Assembly (NCBI RefSeq): GCF_006459125.1
Contig: NZ_CP041070.1
Location: 2,542,001 to 2,606,000 of the forward strand
DNA from: Halarcobacter anaerophilus
GTDB taxonomy: Bacteria > Campylobacterota > Campylobacteria > Campylobacterales > Arcobacteraceae
Reading direction: 5' to 3'
Length of the DNA: 64,000 nucleotides
Each line of letters begins with the position of its first letter. The first letter of the stretch is position 1. Both the position numbers and the translations under genes were made by a program. Positions 28,369-36,274 of the stretch are shown piece by piece. The notes beneath the pieces were generated by a model. The model was not told where the DNA came from. It saw only the letters and a list, made by a program, of their open reading frames with translations, and searched no databases.

Positions 28369-29535
28369 TTAGAAATCTACTTTTATTCCTTTGAAAGTAC
28401 ATTCAAAAAGTTTTGCCATTGTTTTATCATCGATTTCTCTTGGATTTGAAGCCGTACAAGCATCTAAAACCGCATTGTGAGCGATAAAATCCAAATTTTT
28501 ATTAAACTCGTTTTCATCTATTCCATACTCTTTCATTGAGTGGGGAATATTTAATTTATCGTTCATTTCATCTATATATTCAATAAAAGAATCGACTAAT
28601 TGCGCCTCATTATCACCTTTTAACTCTAAAGCTTTTGCAATATCGGCATATCTGTATTCACAGGCTTTTCTGTTATAAGAAATAACATAAGGTAAAAATA
28701 TTGCATTTGCACATCCATGAGGAATTCCAAATACCGCTCCTACTTTGTGTGCCATTGAATGAGTAATTCCCAGTAAAGCATTTGAAAATGCCATCCCTGC
28801 CAAACATTGAGCTTCGTGCATAAACTCTTTTGCTTTTTCATTTTCATTATATGAATCAATTAAATTCTCTTTTATCATTGTTAATGCTTTTAAAGCTAAA
28901 GGATCCGTAAAATTAGAGTGTAAAGAAGCAACATAAGCTTCAGTTGCATGAGTTAAAGCATCCATTCCCGTATGAGCGACTAATTTTTTAGGCATTGTTT
29001 TGGCAATATCAGGATCAACTATTGCAATATCAGGCGTAATATTAAAATCTGCCATAGGATATTTAATTCTCTCTTTATAATCAGTAATTACCGAAAATGC
29101 AGTAACTTCTGTTGCCGTACCGCTTGTTGAAGGAATTGCAACGAAAATTGCTTTTTGTCTTAAAGTAGGAAGATTAAAAGGAATAACAGCCTCTTTAAAA
29201 GTAAAATCAGGATATTCGTAAAATATCCACATCGCTTTAGCGGCATCAATTGCAGAACCTCCACCCATTGATACGATAATATCGGGATTAAATTCAAGCA
29301 TTTTTTTAGAACCGTTCATTACCGTTTCAACACCTGGATCAGGTTCAACTCCTTCAATAGTCTCAACTTCCAAACCTGCTTCTTTTAGATAATTAACAGC
29401 TTTGTCTAAAAAACCGAATTTTTTCATTGAATGTCCGCCGACTATTAAAATTGCTTTTTTACCTTTTAAATTTTTCAACTCTTTTAAAGAACCTGCACCG
29501 TAATATATATCCCTTGGTAACGTAAAACGAGCCAT
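28369..29535 (-). CDS. Iron-containing (type III) alcohol dehydrogenase
   Basis: 388 residues from the ATG at 29535; the GTG at 29541 lies in the ribosome binding site (AAAGGAGTG) and is rejected. NAD site GGGSAIDAAKA, metal ligands in the family positions (Asp in DALTHATEAY, His in MAHKVG and GIPHG). Reduces or oxidises short-chain alcohols and aldehydes. Lone gene, divergent from a glycosyltransferase. The substrate cannot be read; ethanol, butanol and 1,3-propanediol-type enzymes share this fold. Confidence 0.9.
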   Translation of the reverse strand: MARFTLPRDIYYGAGSLKELKNLKGKKAILIVGGHSMKKFGFLDKAVNYLKEAGLEVETIEGVEPDPGVETVMNGSKKMLEFNPDIIVSMGGGSAIDAAKAMWIFYEYPDFTFKEAVIPFNLPTLRQKAIFVAIPSTSGTATEVTAFSVITDYKERIKYPMADFNITPDIAIVDPDIAKTMPKKLVAHTGMDALTHATEAYVASLHSNFTDPLALKALTMIKENLIDSYNENEKAKEFMHEAQCLAGMAFSNALLGITHSMAHKVGAVFGIPHGCANAIFLPYVISYNRKACEYRYADIAKALELKGDNEAQLVDSFIEYIDEMNDKLNIPHSMKEYGIDENEFNKNLDFIAHNAVLDACTASNPREIDDKTMAKLFECTFKGIKVDF

Positions 29536-29708
29536 ATTCACTCCTTTATATCTTAATTTTTATCATTATATAATCTAGAATATAACCTAAATAATCTTTG
29601 TAGAAACTTATTAGTTTTTCAAAAATTTATAATAAAAATATATAAAATGCTTTTTTTTTGCGACTAATTGAGTATATAATTTTTGATACCTTATAAAAGG
29701 AGATATGC

Positions 29709-30821
29709 ATGAGAAAACTTTTATATATTACAGACCAGGATGAATATACGGATCACAGTTTTATAGGACCTCTATTTGAAAAGTATTTAAAAAAGTTCTA
29801 TGATGTCGATATTATATATTTTAGTGAATTTAAAGCTGAATTTGAGAAAAGAGATAAAAACAGATTTATTTTTCCCCTTAATTCAAAAAAAAATCTGATA
29901 AAAGAGTTAAAAAACTCTAAAATAGATATATCCTCTTACTATTATATAGTAGTTAGAAATGATGCAAAAATACTCAAAAATATATTAAACAGCAGCAAAG
30001 AGTATAATTACAAAGTTGGATACAGACTCTCTTTTCCAAAAAGAAGAGCCAAACTAGAAGTAGATAAAGCAAATAGAAAATCAAATATTTTTAAGGATTT
30101 AAATACGATTATTGTAACAAGTTTGGAAAAAAATCTAATAAATCAATGTGATATTTTTCTACCTGCATCAAGACAGCTAAAAGAGGAGTATTTCAAAGAT
30201 GTTACGGCAAAAACTTTTATCTGCCCGCCGGCAATTGATCCTGAAATTTTACATGAAAATGTTCAACACAAAGGAAGTGAAAAAAGATTTTTTTATGCGG
30301 GAACATTAGATAAATTAAGAGAGTTTGAAACGGTTTTGGAAGCTTTTTCTTCTTTAAACAGTACAAACTGGAAACTTATAATATCTACAAAAGATCCGCA
30401 ATATGCAAAAGAAGTAATTAATAGTTTTGATAATCTAAAACAGAATATAGAAATACATAATGCCAAAACAAAAAAAGAACTTCTTGATTTAATATCAGAA
30501 GCTGATATCGGAGTCTCCATTCTTCCTAGTATTCCGCTTTTTGATACCTCAACTCCCGTTAAAATTATAGATTATTACTCATCTGCTATTCCTTGTATTA
30601 TGACCGATAATGCAAACAGCAGTGAAATTTTTATAAATGACAAAGAAGCGTGGTTTTGTGAATTTTCAAAAGATACTATAAAAAAGAAACTGGAATATAT
30701 TTTAGATCTTCCAAAAGAGGAAGTGGCGCAAGTTGGAATGGCAGGACAAAAAAAACTTCTTGCTACTAGAAATTATGAAAGAATAGCTGCCGATTTGGCT
30801 CATCAGCTAGATATATTATAA
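29709..30821 (+). CDS. Glycosyltransferase (GT-B fold, group 1-like)
   Basis: 370 residues. The C-terminal half carries the group 1 nucleotide-sugar site pattern (FFYAGTLDKLREFETVLEAF, and then STPVKIIDYYSSAIPCI with the final acidic residue at NSSEIF). The N-terminal half is divergent. It may add a sugar to a surface polymer; donor and acceptor are unknown. A single gene far from any visible polysaccharide cluster. Ribosome binding site AAAGGAG at 29696-29702. Confidence 0.75.
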   Translation: MRKLLYITDQDEYTDHSFIGPLFEKYLKKFYDVDIIYFSEFKAEFEKRDKNRFIFPLNSKKNLIKELKNSKIDISSYYYIVVRNDAKILKNILNSSKEYNYKVGYRLSFPKRRAKLEVDKANRKSNIFKDLNTIIVTSLEKNLINQCDIFLPASRQLKEEYFKDVTAKTFICPPAIDPEILHENVQHKGSEKRFFYAGTLDKLREFETVLEAFSSLNSTNWKLIISTKDPQYAKEVINSFDNLKQNIEIHNAKTKKELLDLISEADIGVSILPSIPLFDTSTPVKIIDYYSSAIPCIMTDNANSSEIFINDKEAWFCEFSKDTIKKKLEYILDLPKEEVAQVGMAGQKKLLATRNYERIAADLAHQLDIL

Positions 30822-30844
30822 AACAGGAGTTTTTCTCTTGTTTT
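30820..30844. terminator. bidirectional terminator after the glycosyltransferase gene
   Basis: AAAACAGGAG pairs with CTCTTGTTTT (one G-T pair) around a five-T loop. It overlaps the ends of both convergent genes. Confidence 0.7.
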
Positions 30845-31754
30845 AGCCCTTCTCTCTTTTTGACCAATAACCTGCTAATATTGAACCTGAAATATTATGC
30901 CAGATACTAAAAATTGCTCCTGGAAGTGCACTTAAAGGTGTAAAATATTTCATAGCTAAAACTACGGCTAATCCCGAGTTTTGCATGCCGACTTCTATTG
31001 CTACTGTTTTACAGCTTCTATTATCAAAACCGAAGATTTTTGAAAAATAATAGCCTCCTAGCAATCCTGCAAGATTATGAAAAATAATTGCAAGCATTAA
31101 AGGTAAAGCGATAGTTGAAATTTTACTTTGATTTATTCCTATTATAACTCCTATTATAAATACTATTGAGATTATCGATAAAAAGGCAAAAACATCATGT
31201 CTTTTATCTATATATTTACTGAAAAAATGGTTTAAAACAAGACCTACTACAACAGGTACGAAAACTATTTTTAAAATACTCAAAAGCATACTAAAAGCAG
31301 GAACAGGAACGGTTTGCCCCACATACAAAAGTGTTAGGTATGGAGTAACTATTATTGACAAAAGAGTAGAAACAACCGTCATTGTAATTGATAAAGCTAC
31401 ATCGGCTTTTGCCAAATAAGCAATTACATTAGAGGCCGTTCCACCTGAAACTGCCCCTACAAGTACCATTCCAACCATAAGTTCGGTAGATAAGTTAAAC
31501 AATTTTGAGACTATAAAAGCTATAAAAGGCATTAGTAAAAATTGCAAAACTACTGCCAAAGCAATAAGTTTCGGTCTTTTTAAAACTCTTTTAAAATCCT
31601 CTATTTTAAGAGTAATTCCCATACAGAACATAATAAGTATTAAAAGAGGAATTATCCAACTTTTAAAATCTACTACCAGCTGCGGTTGTAAATATGTAAT
31701 AATCGAAAAACCAATAGCCCATAAAGGGAAAAGCGCCGAAATCTTCTTTATCAT
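30843..31754 (-). CDS. Bile acid:sodium symporter (BASS) family transporter
   Basis: 303 residues, about nine to ten helices. The family segments GAVSGGTASNVIAYLAKADVALS and VEVGMQNSGLAVVLA-like residues (IEVGMQNSGLAVVL) hold the crossover motifs of the Na+-coupled fold. In bacteria, members carry organic anions such as pantoate or 2-oxo acids. Substrate unknown. Twenty-one bases after the EF-hand gene, perhaps co-transcribed. Confidence 0.85.
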   Translation of the reverse strand: MIKKISALFPLWAIGFSIITYLQPQLVVDFKSWIIPLLILIMFCMGITLKIEDFKRVLKRPKLIALAVVLQFLLMPFIAFIVSKLFNLSTELMVGMVLVGAVSGGTASNVIAYLAKADVALSITMTVVSTLLSIIVTPYLTLLYVGQTVPVPAFSMLLSILKIVFVPVVVGLVLNHFFSKYIDKRHDVFAFLSIISIVFIIGVIIGINQSKISTIALPLMLAIIFHNLAGLLGGYYFSKIFGFDNRSCKTVAIEVGMQNSGLAVVLAMKYFTPLSALPGAIFSIWHNISGSILAGYWSKREKG

Positions 31755-31775
31755 ACTAAAAAAAGAGGTGAACTT

Positions 31776-32174
31776 TTAGTTCATACCTTTTCCCATTCCT
31801 TGATTCATCCCTTTACCCATTCCGCCTTGACCGTATCCGCCTTTATTTAATCTTCTATTTTGCATTTGAGCATTTTGCCCTTTTAGAAGTTCCGTTTCGG
31901 TTAATTTCCCATCGCCGTTTGCGTCAAATTGGCTGAAATCAGGTGCATTTCCCACATTTCTCATTGGCATACCCTGTTCAACTTTTTGTTGAATTCTTTT
32001 TGCTCTTACATCATAAAACTCTTTTTCGGTTACAAAACCGTCTCCGTTCGTATCATATGTTGAAAAAGAAATAGGACCTCTAGCAGGTAAAGTTTCAGCA
32101 TTTAAACTTGAAACACATAACAGAGAACCAAACAAAATGGTACAAAGACCTAATTTTTTTGTTATATTTTTCAT
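31776..32174 (-). CDS. Secreted EF-hand protein with a Met/Gly-rich tail
   Basis: 132 residues: signal peptide (about 1-26), two canonical EF-hand loops (DTNGDGFVTEKE at 41-52 and DANGDGKLTETE at 84-95), then a short tail from about 112 made of repeated G-M-G-K-G-M-N units. Both loops have every expected Ca2+ ligand, so calcium binding in the periplasm is likely. The Met-rich tail could bind a soft metal such as copper (speculative). No partner is evident; the neighbouring BASS transporter may share its transcript. Confidence 0.8.
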   Translation of the reverse strand: MKNITKKLGLCTILFGSLLCVSSLNAETLPARGPISFSTYDTNGDGFVTEKEFYDVRAKRIQQKVEQGMPMRNVGNAPDFSQFDANGDGKLTETELLKGQNAQMQNRRLNKGGYGQGGMGKGMNQGMGKGMN

Positions 32175-32281
32175 AATGAACTCCTTTTTTATTTATTCAT
32201 TATTTACATCTTTTAATCAAAAGTTTTCACTTTTTAATTAAAACACAAAACTTGAACACTATTGTAATTCATATTTATCTA

Positions 32282-32914
32282 TTACTTGCTTAAAGCCACT
32301 TTTATACCTAAAGTAATCAAAACCGTTCCGACTACTCTGTCAAACCATTTTCCAAAAGAGTTTAAAAAAGTTCTTACTTTATTGTGACTAAGAACAAAAG
32401 ATACTCCTACAAACCAAACCATAGTTGCCAAAATACAGAAAACTCCATATAAACTTTGTATATATAAAGGCGTATCAATACTAATTACCACTGTAAACAT
32501 AGAGAGAAAAAAGAGTGTAGCTTTAGGATTTAAAGCATTGCACAAAAAACCCGTTGAGAAAGATTTAAGATCGCTTATATTTTCATTTTCTTTTTCACCG
32601 CTGTTTTCAAATTTTATACCTTTTGATTTTAAACTTTGATATCCAAGATAGATTAGATATATAGCACCTAGATATTTGATTATATTAAAAAGAATAATTG
32701 ATTTGGAGATAATAAGTCCGATTCCCAAAATAGAATATACTATATGAACGGAGATTCCGCAGCCTATACCGATACTTGCAAAAATTGAGGCTCTTTTCCC
32801 GTAACTTACGCTTTGTTTTAATATCATTGCAAAATCAGGTCCTGGAGACAAAAGAGCAAAAAACATTGCCGATGCCAAAATCAAAAACTCATGTAAATAT
32901 AATGAATAATCCAT
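32282..32914 (-). CDS. LysE/RhtB-family amino-acid exporter
   Basis: 210 residues, six helices. LSPGPDFAMILKQSVSYGKR is the RhtB-type signature at the N-terminus and LNPKATLFFLSMF the second. Likely exports an amino acid such as homoserine, threonine or leucine. It starts one base after the stop of the regulator at 32916-33893, so that protein may control it as well. Confidence 0.87.
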   Translation of the reverse strand: MDYSLYLHEFLILASAMFFALLSPGPDFAMILKQSVSYGKRASIFASIGIGCGISVHIVYSILGIGLIISKSIILFNIIKYLGAIYLIYLGYQSLKSKGIKFENSGEKENENISDLKSFSTGFLCNALNPKATLFFLSMFTVVISIDTPLYIQSLYGVFCILATMVWFVGVSFVLSHNKVRTFLNSFGKWFDRVVGTVLITLGIKVALSK

Positions 32915-32915
32915 A

Positions 32916-33893
32916 TTAATTCCTTTTTTGCCCGGGCTTTGGAGCCGTAACTTGTTTTTGTAAATCCGTACTTAGATTATGATAAAAAAGTTCTCCGTAA
33001 TCTGTTGTTCTGTTAATTGTTTCATACGCTTGCAGTATTGTATTATTATACTTTAAAGCATCTTGCAAAATTTTTATTATTTTAACCGATTCCAAAAAAT
33101 TTACATGGTTTGGAGCTTCAATAGGAGAAGAGTAATATTTATGCATTCTTTCTACCAGATTCTTATTTCGAATCTCTATAAATACTGATTCTATGGGAGA
33201 TTTAAAAAACAGAACTTTTTGTCTTACGTTTATTGAAATATATGTAGTTTCTGTACCGTAAATTTTTCTTGAAAAAGAGTCAAATAAAAAAAGTTTTTTA
33301 TTATAATTATTATTAAAAAGTTCATACATAAGCTCTAAGATTCTGATCTTCTCCTCTTTTGTATAAAAGTTTCCTATACTTGCAAAACAGAAGCTTAAAA
33401 TAGATTTTATAGAGTACCATTCCGTAGTATCATAATCATATCTTAACATTTGATCGATTCTTTTTTGTTTTAACTCTTCAATTTCAGAATTTGTTTTTGT
33501 TCTATATACTCTTTTTACGGCACTATCTCTATACATAGGTCCAGGAAATTGCGCTTGAATTACAAACCTTCTGTTTTTTTCAAGTTCAATAATATATTTT
33601 AAACGCCCCGTATAATCTTCATCAATAATTCTTACCTCTTTTTGCGGGATTTGAGTAATTGATTTGATAAACTCTTCACCGCTGCACCCTTCATCCCAGA
33701 TAAAATCAGGGTATCTAAAAACGTGACAGATTCTGTCTTTTACATCATTATTAGGTTCTATATCCGAAATATTATCTATCCATGAGGTGACAGTTCTTCT
33801 GTCTTTTTGGATTAACGAAGCAAATTTAGATATGCTGAGATTAGATCTTTTAAAAATTTCTATAAATTTTTCAATCCCGTTTTTATATGTCAT
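32916..33893 (-). CDS. Unclassified regulator divergent from the methylcitrate operon
   Basis: 325 residues from the ATG at 33893 (AAAGGTGG just upstream); a start 15 codons earlier lacks a good ribosome binding site. Residues about 10-45 read as a helix-turn-helix (SISKFASLIQKDRRTVTSWI). The remaining 280 residues, largely alpha/beta with many aromatic and basic residues, match no domain I can name. It is not PrpR (no sigma-54 activator domain) and has no GntR shape. Position, back to back with prpB across a 172-base promoter region, makes it the likely regulator of prpBC-acnD-prpF (inference). Downstream it leads into an amino-acid exporter. Confidence 0.6.
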   Translation of the reverse strand: MTYKNGIEKFIEIFKRSNLSISKFASLIQKDRRTVTSWIDNISDIEPNNDVKDRICHVFRYPDFIWDEGCSGEEFIKSITQIPQKEVRIIDEDYTGRLKYIIELEKNRRFVIQAQFPGPMYRDSAVKRVYRTKTNSEIEELKQKRIDQMLRYDYDTTEWYSIKSILSFCFASIGNFYTKEEKIRILELMYELFNNNYNKKLFLFDSFSRKIYGTETTYISINVRQKVLFFKSPIESVFIEIRNKNLVERMHKYYSSPIEAPNHVNFLESVKIIKILQDALKYNNTILQAYETINRTTDYGELFYHNLSTDLQKQVTAPKPGQKRN

Positions 33894-33979
33894 TAACCAC
33901 CTTTCTTTTTTTTCATTTATTGTACCATTTATATACATAAGAACAAATATTGTACAAAACTACTCTTTTGAAAAAAAAA

Positions 33980-33997
33980 TTGTTTTTTCCAAAACAA
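33980..33997. promoter_or_regulatory. possible operator upstream of prpB
   Basis: TTGTTTT and AAAACAA form a perfect 7-base inverted repeat separated by TTCC, ending 10 bases before the prpB -35. A TTGTACAA palindrome lies 22 bases further upstream (33950-33957). Either could be the site of the divergent regulator. Confidence 0.4.
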
Positions 33998-34007
33998 AAA
34001 CTATACA

Positions 34008-34035
34008 TTGCACAGACAATAAAGAGTTGTATAAT
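34008..34035 (+). promoter_or_regulatory. sigma-70 promoter of prpB
   Basis: TTGCAC (34008-34013) and TATAAT (34030-34035) with a 16-base spacer. The predicted start near 34042 leaves a short leader containing GAAGGA before the ATG at 34066. Confidence 0.75.
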
Positions 34036-34065
34036 AAAAACCAAACTAAATTTTGAAGGATTTAT

Positions 34066-34953
34066 ATGACAAGCGCAGGAAAAAGATTTAGAGAAGCACT
34101 TAAAGAAGAATCTCCACTACAAATAGTAGGGACAATTAATGCTTATCAAGCATTACAGGCTACAAGAGTAGGATTTAAAGCAATTTATATTTCAGGTGGA
34201 GGAGTTGCAAACGCTTCTTACGGTTTACCTGATTTAGGTATGACAATGATTGAAGATGTTTGTATTGATATAAGAAGAATTACATCTATTTGTGACACAC
34301 CTTTAATCGTTGATGCAGATACAGGTTGGGGACATGCATTTAATGTTGCTAGAACAGTTAAAGAGTTTATTAGAGCAGGAGCTGCAGGATTACATATTGA
34401 AGATCAAGTTGCTGCAAAAAGATGTGGACACAGACCAAACAAAGAGTTAGTTTCAACAGAAGAGATGTGTGACAGAATCAGAGCTGCAGTTGATGCAAAA
34501 AAAGATTTAGATCCTGATTTTTACATTATTGCAAGAACTGATGCTCATGCAAGCGAAGGTCAACAAGCTGCAATTGACAGAGCTTTGGCTTATGCAGAAG
34601 CTGGAGCAGATGCAATTTTTGCCGAAGCGATTCACACTTTAAAAGAGTATAAAGAGTTTACAGATGCAGTTGGTATCCCTGTATTAGCAAATATTACTGA
34701 ATTCGGTGCAACTCCAATGTTCACTGTTGAAGAGCTTGGAAGCGTTGGTATTGATATGGTTCTTTACCCGTTATCAGCATTTAGAGCAATGAATAAAGCT
34801 GCATTAAACGTATATAAAGAATTAAGAGAAAAAGGAACACAAGAGGGTGTTTTAGATACTATGCAAACAAGAATGGAACTTTATGATATGTTAGGGTACC
34901 ATAATTATGAGCAAAAAATGGATGAACTATTTGCTAAGGGAAAAGCAAAATAA
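34066..34953 (+). CDS. prpB: 2-methylisocitrate lyase
   Basis: Cleaves 2-methylisocitrate to pyruvate and succinate, the last step of propionate oxidation by the methylcitrate cycle. 295 residues, isocitrate lyase superfamily. The catalytic loop KRCGH is at 118-122 with Cys120; the Mg2+ acidic residues are in VDADTGWG (82-89) and the segment HIEDQV. First gene of prpB-prpC-acnD-prpF, driven by the promoter at 34008-34035. Confidence 0.95.
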   Translation: MTSAGKRFREALKEESPLQIVGTINAYQALQATRVGFKAIYISGGGVANASYGLPDLGMTMIEDVCIDIRRITSICDTPLIVDADTGWGHAFNVARTVKEFIRAGAAGLHIEDQVAAKRCGHRPNKELVSTEEMCDRIRAAVDAKKDLDPDFYIIARTDAHASEGQQAAIDRALAYAEAGADAIFAEAIHTLKEYKEFTDAVGIPVLANITEFGATPMFTVEELGSVGIDMVLYPLSAFRAMNKAALNVYKELREKGTQEGVLDTMQTRMELYDMLGYHNYEQKMDELFAKGKAK

Positions 34954-35020
34954 TTTAACTAAAAAAATATAGAAAAAAAGTAAAATCTAGGGAAAAGAAA
35001 TTTTTACAAAAGGAGAAAAT

Positions 35021-36127
35021 ATGAGTGGATTAGCAGGTGTTATCGCTGGAGAATCAGCAATCTGTACTTGTGGTTTAGGAAACGGTCTTAATTATAGAGG
35101 TTATGATATTGCGGATTTAGCTTTAAAATGTGAATTTGAAGAGGTAGCTTATTTATTATTAAACGGTGAATTACCGAATAAATCTCAACTTGAAGGTTTT
35201 AGAAAAGATATTATAGCAGGAAGAGAATTACCTCAAAATGTTAAAGATGTATTAAAAGCAATTCCGGCAACATCTCATCCAATGGATGTTATGAAAACTG
35301 CAACTTCAGCTTTAGGTTGCTGTGAACCAGAAGCAGACGATTTCTCTGATCAAGAAGAAAAAATTAAAAGATTATTAGGGGCATTCCCATCATTTTTAGT
35401 TTATTGGCATCACTGGCACAAAAACGGAAAAGAGATTGAATTAGCATCAGATGAAACAAATATTGCAGGATATATTTTAGAAAGACTTAAAGAAAAAACT
35501 CCAGAAGCAGTTGAAGTAAAAGCAATGAATGCAATGCTTACTTTATATGCAGAACATGAGTTTAATGCTTCTACTTTTGCAAATAGAATTACAGCTTCTA
35601 CACTATCTGATATCTACTCTTGTATGACTACAGGAATCGGTACTTTAAAAGGACACTTACACGGTGGAGCAAATGAAGTTGCTATTAAATTCGTTCTTCA
35701 ATTTGATAATGTTGAACACGCATTAAAAGAAGTTGATGCAATCTTCGCAAGAAAAGAAAAAATCATGGGATTCGGACACAGAGTTTATAGAAACCTAGAC
35801 CCTAGATCTCCTATCGGATTTGAACTTGCAAGAGAATTAAAAGAGTTACCTACAAGTGATCCAAAACTATTTGATATTGCAAAAGCAGTTAGAGACAAAG
35901 TTAGAGATGACAAAGGTTTACCTGATAATATCGACTTCTTCGGTGGTTTAATCTATCACTATATGCAAATTGAAAGATTATATTATACTCCGCTATTTAT
36001 TATGAGTAGAGCTGCTGGATGGGCTGCTCACGCATTTGAACAAAGAGCAAACAATAGAATTATTAGACCAGGTTCTGAATATACAGGACCAGCTCCAAGA
36101 GATTTCGTTCCAATGGAAAAAAGATAA
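35021..36127 (+). CDS. prpC: 2-methylcitrate synthase
   Basis: Condenses propionyl-CoA with oxaloacetate. 368 residues, citrate synthase superfamily; the catalytic triad is His214 (GHLHGGANE), His253 (GFGHRVY) and Asp305 (IDFFGGL). The length and the genomic setting between prpB and acnD decide for PrpC over GltA. Ribosome binding site AAAGGAG. The stop codon is inside a small hairpin (36121-36140), and two more hairpins follow before acnD. Confidence 0.93.
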   Translation: MSGLAGVIAGESAICTCGLGNGLNYRGYDIADLALKCEFEEVAYLLLNGELPNKSQLEGFRKDIIAGRELPQNVKDVLKAIPATSHPMDVMKTATSALGCCEPEADDFSDQEEKIKRLLGAFPSFLVYWHHWHKNGKEIELASDETNIAGYILERLKEKTPEAVEVKAMNAMLTLYAEHEFNASTFANRITASTLSDIYSCMTTGIGTLKGHLHGGANEVAIKFVLQFDNVEHALKEVDAIFARKEKIMGFGHRVYRNLDPRSPIGFELARELKELPTSDPKLFDIAKAVRDKVRDDKGLPDNIDFFGGLIYHYMQIERLYYTPLFIMSRAAGWAAHAFEQRANNRIIRPGSEYTGPAPRDFVPMEKR

Positions 36128-36212
36128 GAACTCTTATCTTATTTGGAAAACAAACATAAAAACAACTTTTAGTTAAAAACTAAAAGTTGTACTAGTGCCG
36201 CCTAAAAGCGGC
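36121..36212 (+). repeat. three successive hairpins between prpC and acnD
   Basis: Hairpin 1: AAGATAAG (36121-36128) with CTTATCTT (36133-36140), including the prpC stop. Hairpin 2: 13-base perfect stem, 36162-36174 with 36178-36190, loop AAA. Hairpin 3: GCCGC (36197-36201) with GCGGC (36208-36212), notably GC-rich for this genome. None is followed by a T-run. They may stabilise or process the prpBC message, or attenuate acnD-prpF. Confidence 0.65.
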
Positions 36213-36274
36213 TAAAGTGCTTACAGAAAATCGCTGATATAGCAAAAAATATACTTTTATACGGGATATAGAAA

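Noticed and set aside
36162-36190. 13-base hairpin after prpC as a transcription terminator
   Set aside because: No T-run follows, and acnD-prpF belong to the same pathway with no good promoter seen in the gap.
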